Source: JBEIJQ01 sp040380145 | Lineage (GTDB): Bacteria; Bacteroidota; Bacteroidia; Chitinophagales; Saprospiraceae | Assembly (NCBI GenBank): GCA_040380145.1 | Contig: JBEIJQ010000030.1 | Location: forward strand, 1-22,836 | DNA: 22,836 bases | Reading direction: 5' to 3' | Shown here: positions 7,525-14,720 of the stretch, piece after piece | Layout: each line of letters begins with the position of its first letter | Position numbering within the stretch: the first letter of the stretch is position 1 | Notes under the pieces: model-generated | Told to the model about the DNA's origin: nothing | The model's input: the letters and a program-made list of their open reading frames with translations, nothing else | The model's database searches: none | Translations under genes and position numbers: made by a program

Positions 7525-7668
7525 GCGGTCGGTAAAATTTTGGGATAACAAAGAAAGCGTTTTGAGCCGATATACGGGAATCCCGGAGCGACTAAATTCC
7601 CGTTGGTGAGGGCCGCGCACAAGTTTTTGCCAAAATAGCAGGTCCGATGGCGCATTGCGGAAAAAGTT

Positions 7669-7676
7669 TAACTTTG
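7669..7676 (+). promoter_or_regulatory. -7 promoter box of the hydrolase-purD operon
   Basis: TAACTTTG is an exact TAnnTTTG match, 33 bases before the ATG at 7710. There is no TTG at the ideal upstream distance. The 185-bp region is shared with the divergent DUF4129 gene, for which only an imperfect box (minus-strand TATTTTG, 7637-7631) is visible. Confidence 0.45.
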
Positions 7677-7709
7677 CGCCACACATAGGCATCTCAACTT
7701 TAGGCCCGC

Positions 7710-8474
7710 ATGGATTATCGAGTCATAGAAGAGCAACGGTTCAAGTACATCGAAGTCGGCAACGGCGAAGTACTGCTGCTCCTGCACGGCCTTTTTGGTG
7801 CCCTGAGCAATTTCGAGCACATCGTCCGCGATTTTTCGCCCACGCACCGCATCGTGGTGCCCCTGTTGCCCATCTTCGAACTGCCCACCGATGAACTGTC
7901 CGTGATGAGCCTGATGGAGCATGTGCGCGACTTCGTGGAGTACAAGGATTTACGGGATGTACATGTGCTGGGCAATTCCCTGGGCGGCCACATTGCCTTG
8001 TTGTACGCCCTCCACCATCCGGAGCGGATCCGCACCCTGACCCTTACCGGCAGTTCGGGACTCTTCGAAAACGCCATGGGCACCTCCTTCCCCAAGCGTG
8101 GCGATTACGAGTTCATGAAGCAGCGCGCGGAGATGACCTTTTACGATCCCAAGTTCGCCACCAAGGAATTGGTGGACGAGGTGTTCGGCATCGTCAACGA
8201 CCGCGAAAAAGCTTTCCGCATCATCCTCACCGCCAAGTCGGCCATCCGCCACAACCTCGAGACCGACCTCAAGGACATCCATGTGCGCACGCTGCTGATT
8301 TGGGGCAAGCAAGATTCCATCACCCCGCCTTTCGTGGGCGAGGAGTTCGGCAAAAAAATGCCGAATGCGGAACTGCACCTGATAGACCTTTGCGGCCACG
8401 CCCCGATGATGGAGCAGCCGGGGGAATTCAACCGCATTTTGCGGGAATTTTTGGAAAAAAACAGGGTCCAATGA
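7710..8474 (+). CDS. Alpha/beta-fold hydrolase
   Basis: A 254-residue cytoplasmic hydrolase of the alpha/beta family, resembling meta-cleavage product or proline iminopeptidase-type members. LLLLHGLFGALSNFE (residues 22-36) supplies the oxyanion HG motif. The nucleophile elbow is GNSLGG with Ser90. The acid is in LLIWGKQDSITPP, and the catalytic His in LCGHAPMMEQP near the C-terminus. A lid region with FMKQRAEMTFYDP lies between strands 6 and 7. There is no signal peptide. The substrate is unknown. Its TGA overlaps the purD start as ATGA, so the two are translationally coupled; whether the hydrolase acts in nucleotide metabolism or merely shares the promoter is open. Confidence 0.88.
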   Translation: MDYRVIEEQRFKYIEVGNGEVLLLLHGLFGALSNFEHIVRDFSPTHRIVVPLLPIFELPTDELSVMSLMEHVRDFVEYKDLRDVHVLGNSLGGHIALLYALHHPERIRTLTLTGSSGLFENAMGTSFPKRGDYEFMKQRAEMTFYDPKFATKELVDEVFGIVNDREKAFRIILTAKSAIRHNLETDLKDIHVRTLLIWGKQDSITPPFVGEEFGKKMPNAELHLIDLCGHAPMMEQPGEFNRILREFLEKNRVQ

Positions 8475-9745
8475 ACATCCTTCTGTTGGGAAGCGGCGGG
8501 CGCGAGCATGCGTTCGCCCATAAAATCGTGCAAAGTCCCCGCTGCGGACAACTGTTCATCGCGCCGGGCAATGCCGGCACCGCCGAGATCGGCCGGAACG
8601 TAGCCCTGTCGCCCAACGATTTCCCGGCGATCGGGCGTTTCGTGCTCGACAACGCGGTCGGCCTCGTGGTGGTGGGCCCCGAAGAGCCGCTGGTGAACGG
8701 CATTTGGGATTATTTCCGGGCAGATCCCGCGCTGAAAGGCATCCCCCTCGTGGGCCCCTCGCGGGAAGGCGCGCGCTTGGAGGGCAGCAAGGCCTACGCC
8801 AAGGCGTTTATGATCGAAAGCGGCATTCCCACCGCGGCGTACCGCGAGTTCGTCCGCGGCGAACAAGAGGCCGCTTTCGCTTTTCTGGAGACCCTTTCGC
8901 CGCCCTATGTGATCAAGGCCGACGGATTGGCCGCCGGCAAGGGCGTCGTGATCCCCGAAACCCTCGAAAAGGCCCGCGAAGAACTGAAAAGCCTGCTGGA
9001 CGGGCGTTTCGGGGCGGCCAGCGAGCGCGTGGTGGTGGAGGAGTTCCTTCGCGGCATCGAGTTTTCCGTGTTCGTGGCCACCGACGGTCGGTCTTGGGTG
9101 ATCCTGCCCGAGGCCAAAGATTACAAACGGGTGGGCGAGGGCGACACCGGCCCCAATACCGGGGGCATGGGCGCCGTTTCCCCCGTGCCGTTCGCCGATG
9201 AGGCCCTGATGGAAAAAGTGCGCAAGCGCATCGTGGAACCGACCATCGCCGGCCTGCAACGGCGCGGCATCGAGTACCGCGGATTCGTGTTCGCCGGCCT
9301 GATGAACGTGGGCGGCGACCCCTACGTGATCGAATACAACTGCCGCATGGGCGACCCCGAGACCGAGGTCGTGCTGCCCCGCCTGCAAACGGACCTGGTG
9401 GAATGGCTGATGGCCCTCGCCGAGGGCCGCTTGGGCGAGGTCGCGCTCTCCGTGGATCCACGGGCAGCGGCGACCGTGGTGCTGGTATCGGGCGGCTACC
9501 CAGGCGGTTACGCCATAGGAAAACCCATCGAAGGTCTCGACCGCACCCGCGACTGCCTGCTGTTCCACGCCGGCACCATCCGCGACGACGAGGGCTGCCT
9601 CATGACCAACGGCGGGCGCGTGCTGGCCGTGACGGCCTACGGCGCGGATTTCCGCGAAGCCGCGGCCAAGGCCCGCGAAAACGCTGCCCTCGTGGCGTTC
9701 GAGGGGAAGTACTTTCGCGGGGATATCGGGGGGGATTTAGGGTAG
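8471..9745 (+). CDS. purD: Phosphoribosylamine--glycine ligase (GARS)
   Basis: Joins glycine to 5-phosphoribosylamine using ATP, the second step of de novo purine synthesis. 424 residues, as in bacterial PurD. The N-domain starts ILLLGSGGREHAFAHKI and has APGNAGT and VVGPEEPLVNGI. The ATP-grasp region includes GSKAYAKAFM, VIKADGLAAGKGVVIP and VEEFLRGIEFSVF. The signature is EYNCRMGDPETEVVLPRL, preceded by NTGGMGAVSP. The C-terminal domain ends near FEGKYFRGDIG. The ATG shares ATGA with the hydrolase stop. The last 9 bases, including the stop, overlap the end of the convergent ptuB gene. A few Gly/Asp/Leu residues at the very end look like frame run-on and may have been altered when the island arrived. 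Confidence 0.97.
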   Translation: MNILLLGSGGREHAFAHKIVQSPRCGQLFIAPGNAGTAEIGRNVALSPNDFPAIGRFVLDNAVGLVVVGPEEPLVNGIWDYFRADPALKGIPLVGPSREGARLEGSKAYAKAFMIESGIPTAAYREFVRGEQEAAFAFLETLSPPYVIKADGLAAGKGVVIPETLEKAREELKSLLDGRFGAASERVVVEEFLRGIEFSVFVATDGRSWVILPEAKDYKRVGEGDTGPNTGGMGAVSPVPFADEALMEKVRKRIVEPTIAGLQRRGIEYRGFVFAGLMNVGGDPYVIEYNCRMGDPETEVVLPRLQTDLVEWLMALAEGRLGEVALSVDPRAAATVVLVSGGYPGGYAIGKPIEGLDRTRDCLLFHAGTIRDDEGCLMTNGGRVLAVTAYGADFREAAAKARENAALVAFEGKYFRGDIGGDLG

Positions 9746-10447
9746 GGGGATCCGTCTTTTCCGGCATTCCGAGAACAACAGCTGGACGATCATGCTCGGA
9801 AAAGCGAAGTCGCCCAAGCTGTTCGTCGAAAAATCGGCCCAGAATCGTTGCAGTCCCTGCTGCGACATTCTTTTGAATTGGCTTTCCCATACCGCCCAGT
9901 CTGCTGCCCTTTGCACGGAAAGCGAGGGCGTCCTTTTTCCCGGAGCAGTGTCGTTCAAATCGAGCAGATCAATGGCGTTTTGTGTCAGGTAGGCGGAGTA
10001 AAGCGATGGCTCCGGCCTGGATGTTTTATGCGCCAATGAGGCTCTGGAGTGCTTCAGCCTCACCAGTTCATCTGCATAAAAAAAGCGGACTTCTGTTTGC
10101 GGGGAAGCATCCGTTTGCAGAAAACAATCGTAATGTGGGTCGAAAATATAGGCCGGCAGCAGAAATGGTCCCTTGTGTCCATTGCAGGTGATGCAACTGG
10201 CAAACAAGTTGTAATAATCCAGCTGCTTTCCGGGAAAGCGCGATCGGGGCAGAAAATGCTCAAGGTTGGTGCCGCATTTTTTCAAGAGACGTTCGCAAAA
10301 AGGGCAAACGCCTCGCTGTTCCAAAGAGAACAGTTCGAGTACTTTCTTTCTGGCCTCGCCCTGTAAATGGTCGTATAGGCCACCGCAGTCGAAGACGAGT
10401 GCGGTGAATTCAGATAGCCCTTCCGTGGTTTTTTGTATGAAAATCAT
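9737..10447 (-). CDS. ptuB: HNH endonuclease, PtuB-like (Septu defence)
   Basis: 236 residues of the TIGR02646/PtuB type. A zinc-knuckle HNH domain lies at about residues 46-95: CPFC (Cys48, Cys51), NLEHFLP with His64, YYNLFASC with Asn80, and CITCNGHKG (Cys85, Cys88, with His91). The C-terminal half is helical, with no recognised domain. In Septu systems PtuB is the DNA-cutting partner of the ATPase PtuA. Here it follows ptuA by 9 bases on the same strand, the standard order. It is AT-richer than its neighbours. Its stop codon (TAA, 9739-9737) lies inside the purD coding end. No reverse transcriptase or retron RNA is nearby, so this is a stand-alone Septu rather than the retron-linked form. 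Family call is from motifs and context; orthology was not tested. Confidence 0.82.
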   Translation of the reverse strand: MIFIQKTTEGLSEFTALVFDCGGLYDHLQGEARKKVLELFSLEQRGVCPFCERLLKKCGTNLEHFLPRSRFPGKQLDYYNLFASCITCNGHKGPFLLPAYIFDPHYDCFLQTDASPQTEVRFFYADELVRLKHSRASLAHKTSRPEPSLYSAYLTQNAIDLLDLNDTAPGKRTPSLSVQRAADWAVWESQFKRMSQQGLQRFWADFSTNSLGDFAFPSMIVQLLFSECRKRRIPLP

Positions 10448-10456
10448 CTTGAAAAC

Positions 10457-11836
10457 CTATTGGTACTTACTGAGGGTCAGTAAAATACGCGCCTCTTCGA
10501 AAATGGGGTCATCGGTAGACAGATTTTCCTCGAGCATTTTTTTGTATCTGATTGCTTCTGCTGTATGGCCTTTTCCAGCTTCAATCAGCTCAAAGTAGGC
10601 TTGTATGGCCGAAGAAATTTCTTCCGGGCGTTCGGGAACCCCCATGAAATCGCTCAGTACCCGAGAGGGTTTCATTCCGGAAATGTTGATGTCCGTTACC
10701 ACTTGGTGATCTTCCCCCAGCAAAATGACATGGGCCCCTTTGGAAGCCAAGACCAAAGGACTGTGGGTGGTCAGGACAAATTGAATTTTCGGAAAGGCTT
10801 CTTGCAAAATGTCCACGATCCGCCGTTGCCATTGCGGGTGCAGATGGAGGTCGATTTCATCGATCAATACCAGCCCTTCTGTTTCTTTGAAAACATCTTT
10901 CTGCAAAAAAGGATTGAGCATCACACAGCGCCAGCCGATATCCAAAAGAGTCCAGAGCACGTTGCGGTATCCCGCGCTGAGATGGCTGATCGGAAGTCGT
11001 TCTCCGTTTTTTTGGTGGACAAAAATTCCCTTTGGCAGCGATTTGTTGAGTTCCGACTCATAAAAATATAGATCCCGCCACTCTGGGAAAAAACGCAGGA
11101 CCAATTTTTTCAACTCCTCGTACAGCAAGGTTCCCATCTCATGGGGGGCCTGCGGTTCATTGCTTTTGAGTTCCTTTTGATATACAAAGGCCAAACGTTC
11201 TTGGTCTCTTATCCAAGCCTTGATTTCTTTTCTGGTGCTCAAACCCAAATTGGCGCCCCAGTATCCCCAAAAACGTCCCGTGGGCAGCATTTCATCGTCG
11301 TCGAAACCATCGGAATTTTCGTTTTCGCTATCGGAATCTTTTTGCGATGCTGACTTTTCGATGGAAACGACAGCGGTCATAAGGCGTTCGATGGCCAAAT
11401 ACAGAACAAGGGGCAATTTTTCTTTTTGACCCTCTTGGACGATGTGTTTGGCTTTTGCGGCAATTTCTTCCAATTGAGATGCATCGACCCATACTTGGTG
11501 GCCATCATTTGTCACCACCCACGGGGCAACGATCGGCACACCCATGACCGTGCCTTTGGCAGCTATCTTTGCGGGCAGCTGCCGTTCTGGGTAGAGCATT
11601 TCCTCATGAGTGGCCAATCGGATTTGGGCTCTTTTTATTGTCGTATTTTTAACATGGGCAAAGGGCAAAGTTGCCAAAAAACAATCCGCGCTGATAGATA
11701 GGGCTTCGAGGAGAGCTGTCTTGCCCGTTCCGTTGATTCCATACACAAGATTCACTCCGGCTTTCAAGTTTAGCTTGAGATTTTCGAAGCAAGTGAAATT
11801 TCTGATTTCTATTTCCTCTATGAAAGGCGTGGCCAT
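10457..11836 (-). CDS. ptuA: ABC/SMC-like AAA ATPase, PtuA-like (Septu defence)
   Basis: 459 residues of the OLD/RecF-type AAA ATPases, with no TOPRIM domain. It begins with IEIRNFTCFENLKLNL, as these proteins do. Walker A is GINGTGKT (33-40). The ABC signature is LSAGYR (286-291), Walker B is LVLIDEID (Asp326, Glu327), then LHLHPQWQ, and the switch His358 in TTHSP. Between the two halves is a helical insert with an acidic stretch at 167-182 (Asp/Ser/Glu/Asn-rich). Paired with the HNH gene directly downstream, this fits PtuA of Septu, which assembles with PtuB and restricts phage. ATG 11836 follows a -7 box by only 22 bases, so the leader is short. The gene is about 40% GC in two hand-counted 60-base samples of the island, against about 63% in a parA sample, which suggests transfer. 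Confidence 0.82.
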   Translation of the reverse strand: MATPFIEEIEIRNFTCFENLKLNLKAGVNLVYGINGTGKTALLEALSISADCFLATLPFAHVKNTTIKRAQIRLATHEEMLYPERQLPAKIAAKGTVMGVPIVAPWVVTNDGHQVWVDASQLEEIAAKAKHIVQEGQKEKLPLVLYLAIERLMTAVVSIEKSASQKDSDSENENSDGFDDDEMLPTGRFWGYWGANLGLSTRKEIKAWIRDQERLAFVYQKELKSNEPQAPHEMGTLLYEELKKLVLRFFPEWRDLYFYESELNKSLPKGIFVHQKNGERLPISHLSAGYRNVLWTLLDIGWRCVMLNPFLQKDVFKETEGLVLIDEIDLHLHPQWQRRIVDILQEAFPKIQFVLTTHSPLVLASKGAHVILLGEDHQVVTDINISGMKPSRVLSDFMGVPERPEEISSAIQAYFELIEAGKGHTAEAIRYKKMLEENLSTDDPIFEEARILLTLSKYQ

Positions 11837-11858
11837 GGACGCTGCATTTAAATTTCAA

Positions 11859-11866
11859 CAAATATA
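11859..11866 (-). promoter_or_regulatory. -7 promoter box of the ptuA-ptuB operon
   Basis: The minus strand reads TATATTTG, an exact TAnnTTTG match, with 22 bases between it and the ptuA ATG. No good -33 box is seen, which could mean activator dependence. Confidence 0.5.
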
Positions 11867-11893
11867 GGGCTATTGCCGTAATAACGCAGCGTG

Positions 11894-11915
11894 GTGTGCG
11901 ATAAGGACGGCACAC
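11894..11915. repeat. Dyad between ptuA and parA
   Basis: GTGTGC (11894-11899) and GCACAC (11910-11915) form an inverted repeat with a 10-base gap. It lies 28-49 bases upstream of the ptuA -7 box in the divergent region, where an operator or a partition-protein site could be. A 6-bp arm is short enough to be chance. Confidence 0.25.
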
Positions 11916-12039
11916 AACTTCGGTCACCGGATGGGTCTCCCAAAGGTGCCCATTTCAGAAAAAATCCCCGCCCCCCGCCCAACCTTCCTTTTTTCTCCTT
12001 ACCTTCGCAGACCACAAATTTTGCACCTCACCAGTTGAT

Positions 12040-12807
12040 ATGGCAACCGTAATTTCATTGTTGAACCACAAGGGCGGCGTTGGCAAGACCACGTCCGCGA
12101 TCAATATCGGGGCGGGCCTGGCCGAGTTGGGCAAACGCGTCCTGTTGATAGACCTCGACCCTCAGGCCAACCTCACCGTTTCGCTGGGCGTGCCCCGGCT
12201 GAAAGTCACCATCTACGAAAGCCTCCGGGGCGATTCCGGCCTGGAGCCCTACGAAGTGAAGCCTCGCCTCGACGTGGTGTCGTCCACCCTCGACCTGTCG
12301 GGAGCGGAAATGGAACTGATCAACGAAGCCGGTCGCGAGTATGTGCTGCGCGAACTGATCGAACAGATCGACCACGAATACGATTTCGTGATCATCGACT
12401 GTCCGCCGTCGCTCGGTCTGCTCACGCTCAACGCACTGACCAGCAGCGCCTACGTGATCATCCCATTGCAGACGGAGTTCTTGGCCCTGCAGGGCGTGGC
12501 CAAGATCAAGCAGATCGTGGACAAGGTGCGCTTCCGGCTCAACAAGAACCTGCAGATCGGCGGCGTGGTGGCCACGATGTACGACAACCGCAAGGTGCTC
12601 AACCGCGACGTGCTCTCGACCATCCAAAAATATTTCGGGGAAAAGGTCTTCAAGACCCTGATCCGCGACAACGTGTCCCTTGCCGAGGCCCCGGCCGAAC
12701 GCAAGGATATTTTTGGCTACAGCCCCAACAGCGCGGGCGCAGAAGATTACCTCCATTTGTCCAAGGAGATCCTGGAAAGGGTGTCGGCTCCCCAAACCGA
12801 AGCATAG
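12040..12807 (+). CDS. parA: ParA-family partition ATPase
   Basis: A 255-residue ParA/Soj ATPase. The deviant Walker A is KGGVGKTT (residues 11-18, with Lys11 and Lys16), Walker A' is LLIDLDPQAN (Asp38, Asp40), and Walker B is FVIIDCPPSLG. It has no N-terminal DNA-binding extension, so it belongs to the small chromosomal type. ParA dimers bind DNA non-specifically and are released by a partner protein, moving a cargo. The expected ParB gene is not next to it. Instead a small ribbon-helix-helix gene follows after 12 bases. Upstream, TACCTTCG (12000-12007) is a one-mismatch -7 box. Whether this is the main chromosome-segregation ParA or a separate positioning system cannot be decided from this window. 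Confidence 0.9.
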   Translation: MATVISLLNHKGGVGKTTSAINIGAGLAELGKRVLLIDLDPQANLTVSLGVPRLKVTIYESLRGDSGLEPYEVKPRLDVVSSTLDLSGAEMELINEAGREYVLRELIEQIDHEYDFVIIDCPPSLGLLTLNALTSSAYVIIPLQTEFLALQGVAKIKQIVDKVRFRLNKNLQIGGVVATMYDNRKVLNRDVLSTIQKYFGEKVFKTLIRDNVSLAEAPAERKDIFGYSPNSAGAEDYLHLSKEILERVSAPQTEA

Positions 12808-12819
12808 CGCAGTTTTGCC

Positions 12820-13317
12820 ATGAGCCAAAAAAACAAAAAGAAATTCAGCGAGGGCCTGGAAAATATGTTCCAGACCAGCTTGTTCGAAGGCCTCTACGAG
12901 CCGGAGGACAAGTCCGGCGCGGGCGCCAAGACTGCCGCCGCGGCCGTGGCCGAACGCCATGCGGCCGCCGGGGCCACCAAGTCTTTTGCCGACAGCTTGG
13001 AGCAGTTCCTCAACGAAACCATCGAACAGATCGTAGAGGAAAAGGCCGACGAGATCGAAAAGAACGGCATCGAGGCCGTCCGCTCCACCAAAGGCCGCTC
13101 CAACAAGCCCACCATCGGCATCGACCTGCTCATCCGCAGCACCGTCGAAAGTGCCGAGGCGTACGAAAACAGCAAGAAGCGGATATCTTTTTCTTTTGAA
13201 AAGGACAAGCTGGAAAAACTCCGCGAGATCGCCGACCTGAAACGCTCGCGCATCCGCGACATCGTAGAGGATCTCGTCAACAACTTCATACAGGGCTACG
13301 AGTGGAAACGGGGCTGA
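12820..13317 (+). CDS. Ribbon-helix-helix protein, probable ParA partner
   Basis: 165 residues. The C-terminal part (about 119-160) has a ribbon-helix-helix pattern: a strand KKRISFSFEKDKLEKL, a first helix REIADLKRSRI and a second helix RDIVEDLVNNFIQGY. Such domains bind DNA as dimers. The N-terminus is basic and continues FSEGLENMFQTSLFEG, which resembles the G-x-G-L-x-x-L/M-F box with which ParB proteins begin and contact ParA. An Ala-rich linker follows (about 36-50), then an acidic helix with FLNETIEQIVEEKADEIEKN. No family name is claimed. It lies 12 bases after parA, so it is probably its adaptor and stimulator, analogous to ParG or omega on plasmids. The next gene starts inside its 3' end (16-base overlap). 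Confidence 0.65.
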   Translation: MSQKNKKKFSEGLENMFQTSLFEGLYEPEDKSGAGAKTAAAAVAERHAAAGATKSFADSLEQFLNETIEQIVEEKADEIEKNGIEAVRSTKGRSNKPTIGIDLLIRSTVESAEAYENSKKRISFSFEKDKLEKLREIADLKRSRIRDIVEDLVNNFIQGYEWKRG

Positions 13318-14321
13318 AAACCGTTTTTCGCTGGTTTTTCTGCTGTCTGCTCGCCGCGCCGGCCTTGGGCCTGTACGCCCAACAGCCGATGCAGGCGTTT
13401 TTGTTCGCCGAATCAGGATCGGTGGTCATCGGTGCCCCCCTGCGCCTGACCTATGAAGTGCGGCTGCCCAAGACCCATTCCGTCGCGCCGCCCGACACGG
13501 CCGGTTTCGCGGCCGCGGGCATCGACCTGCTCGATGTTCCGCATTCGGTCGAAGGCACGGTGCCGAACGGCGGGGCCACGGCCTTCCGGTTGTCGGTGAC
13601 GGCCTACGACTCGGGCTGGTATTTCGTGCCGCCCTTGAAAGCCGTGGTCGGACTCCCCGGCGGCGGAACCTCCACGGCCGTGTCGCCGGCCTTGCGCTTC
13701 CGCGCCGATTACCCGGCCTCGGCCCTGCGCGACACGGTGCAGATGGCCGAAAACCGGCCCAACCGCGAAGCCTATCCGATGACTTTCCGCGAACGCCTCG
13801 ATCGCCAGTGGCCGATCTTGGCGGCCATTTTGGCTTCGGTCGCCCTGCTCGCCCTCGTGTGGTGGCTGCGCCGCCGCCGCCTGCGGTTGCCCGTGGATCC
13901 CAGCCTCTCGGTGGTGCGCGCCGTACGTTCGCCATACGAAACGGCCTTGGCCAAACTCGCCGACCTGCGGGCCACCGCCGCTTGGACCAAGGGGCGAGTG
14001 CCCGACCATTATGTGGCGCTCTCGCTGATCCTGCGCGAATACCTCGAGGAGAGATTCGAGGTCCCCGCTCTGGAATCCACGACCGATCAACTGCCCGCCC
14101 TGCTCCGGACCTTGGGTTTCGCTCCCGGCCGGATCGAAGAACTGGTGTCGTTCGCCCGCACCGCCGACTTGGTGAAGTTCGCCAAGTTCCTGCCCGATGT
14201 GCTGGAATGCGAGCGCGCCCTCGAACAGGTGCGCCTGCTCGTCGAAAACCTCGAAGCGGACGCTGCTCCGCCCCCTTCCCCCCCTTCTCCAGTCAATCCC
14301 TCCCAAACGCCTTCCGCTTGA
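13302..14321 (+). CDS. DUF4381/BatD-like membrane protein
   Basis: 339 residues. A signal peptide spans about 1-27 (KTVFRWFFCCLLAAPALGLYAQ), then an extracytoplasmic beta-rich domain to about 140, similar in layout to BatD-type oxygen-tolerance proteins (VVIGAPLRLTYEV, YDSGWYFVPPLKAVV). One membrane helix lies at 171-189 (PILAAILASVALLALVWWL), followed by an Arg cluster and a helical cytoplasmic domain with ALAKLADLRA, DHYVALSLILREYLEERF and TDLVKFAKFLPD, matching DUF4381. I start at GTG 13302, inside the previous gene, since it is the only start giving a signal peptide. Its stop overlaps gldC as TTGA. Such proteins normally belong to MoxR/Bat clusters; none of the other members is adjacent here. 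Confidence 0.72.
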   Translation: METGLKTVFRWFFCCLLAAPALGLYAQQPMQAFLFAESGSVVIGAPLRLTYEVRLPKTHSVAPPDTAGFAAAGIDLLDVPHSVEGTVPNGGATAFRLSVTAYDSGWYFVPPLKAVVGLPGGGTSTAVSPALRFRADYPASALRDTVQMAENRPNREAYPMTFRERLDRQWPILAAILASVALLALVWWLRRRRLRLPVDPSLSVVRAVRSPYETALAKLADLRATAAWTKGRVPDHYVALSLILREYLEERFEVPALESTTDQLPALLRTLGFAPGRIEELVSFARTADLVKFAKFLPDVLECERALEQVRLLVENLEADAAPPPSPPSPVNPSQTPSA

Positions 14322-14656
14322 AAAAGACCTCCCTGCACATCCATGTCGCCCTCAACGACGCGAACATCCCGCAAACCATCGATTGGGAAGCCGACGATGC
14401 GCCCGGTGCCGGCCAAACACCCTGCAAGGCCGTTATGTTGGCCCTCTTCGACCGCGAACACCGCGAAACGCTCAAAGTCGATCTGTGGACGCACGACATG
14501 CAGGTCGGCGAAATGGACCGCTTTTTTTACAACACCATCCGCAGCATGGCCGATACTTATTATCGTGCCACGCAAAACAAAAACATGGCCAACGCGATGC
14601 AGCAGTTCGCCCAGTTTTTCGGCGAACAAACGGAGGTCATCCCCAAGTCCGAGTGA
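14318..14656 (+). CDS. gldC: Gliding motility protein GldC
   Basis: A 112-residue protein matching GldC of Bacteroidota. The recognisable segments are the N-terminal strand LHIHVALNDANIPQTIDW, the central KAVMLALFDREHRETLKVDL, WTHDMQVGEMDRFFYNTI, and MADTYYRATQNKNMANAM with a final FAQFFGEQ helix. GldC was linked to surface gliding in Flavobacterium, but it is found in non-gliding Bacteroidota too, so motility is not implied. There is no signal peptide. The start is TTG 14318, as the first in-frame start that keeps the N-terminal strand, and it shares TTGA with the DUF4381-like stop, suggesting translational coupling. Other gld genes are not in the window. Confidence 0.9.
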   Translation: MKKTSLHIHVALNDANIPQTIDWEADDAPGAGQTPCKAVMLALFDREHRETLKVDLWTHDMQVGEMDRFFYNTIRSMADTYYRATQNKNMANAMQQFAQFFGEQTEVIPKSE

Positions 14657-14720
14657 GCATTCCCGCCCGGAAAACGCCCTTTCGGCCCATTTTTTTCTTT
14701 TTTCTCTAAAAAAAACTGCC

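Noticed and set aside
8141..9568. A 475-codon minus-strand frame antisense to the hydrolase and purD
   Set aside because: Its His/Gly/Ala/Gln-rich composition is typical of shadow translation, and both plus-strand genes are clear.
9730..11930. Attachment-site direct repeats flanking the Septu island
   Set aside because: Comparing the two edges by eye gave no shared repeat long enough to support site-specific integration, and no integrase gene is present.
9737..12039. A retron-linked version of the Septu system
   Set aside because: No reverse transcriptase gene or retron RNA-like structure is found beside ptuA-ptuB; parA and purD flank them directly.
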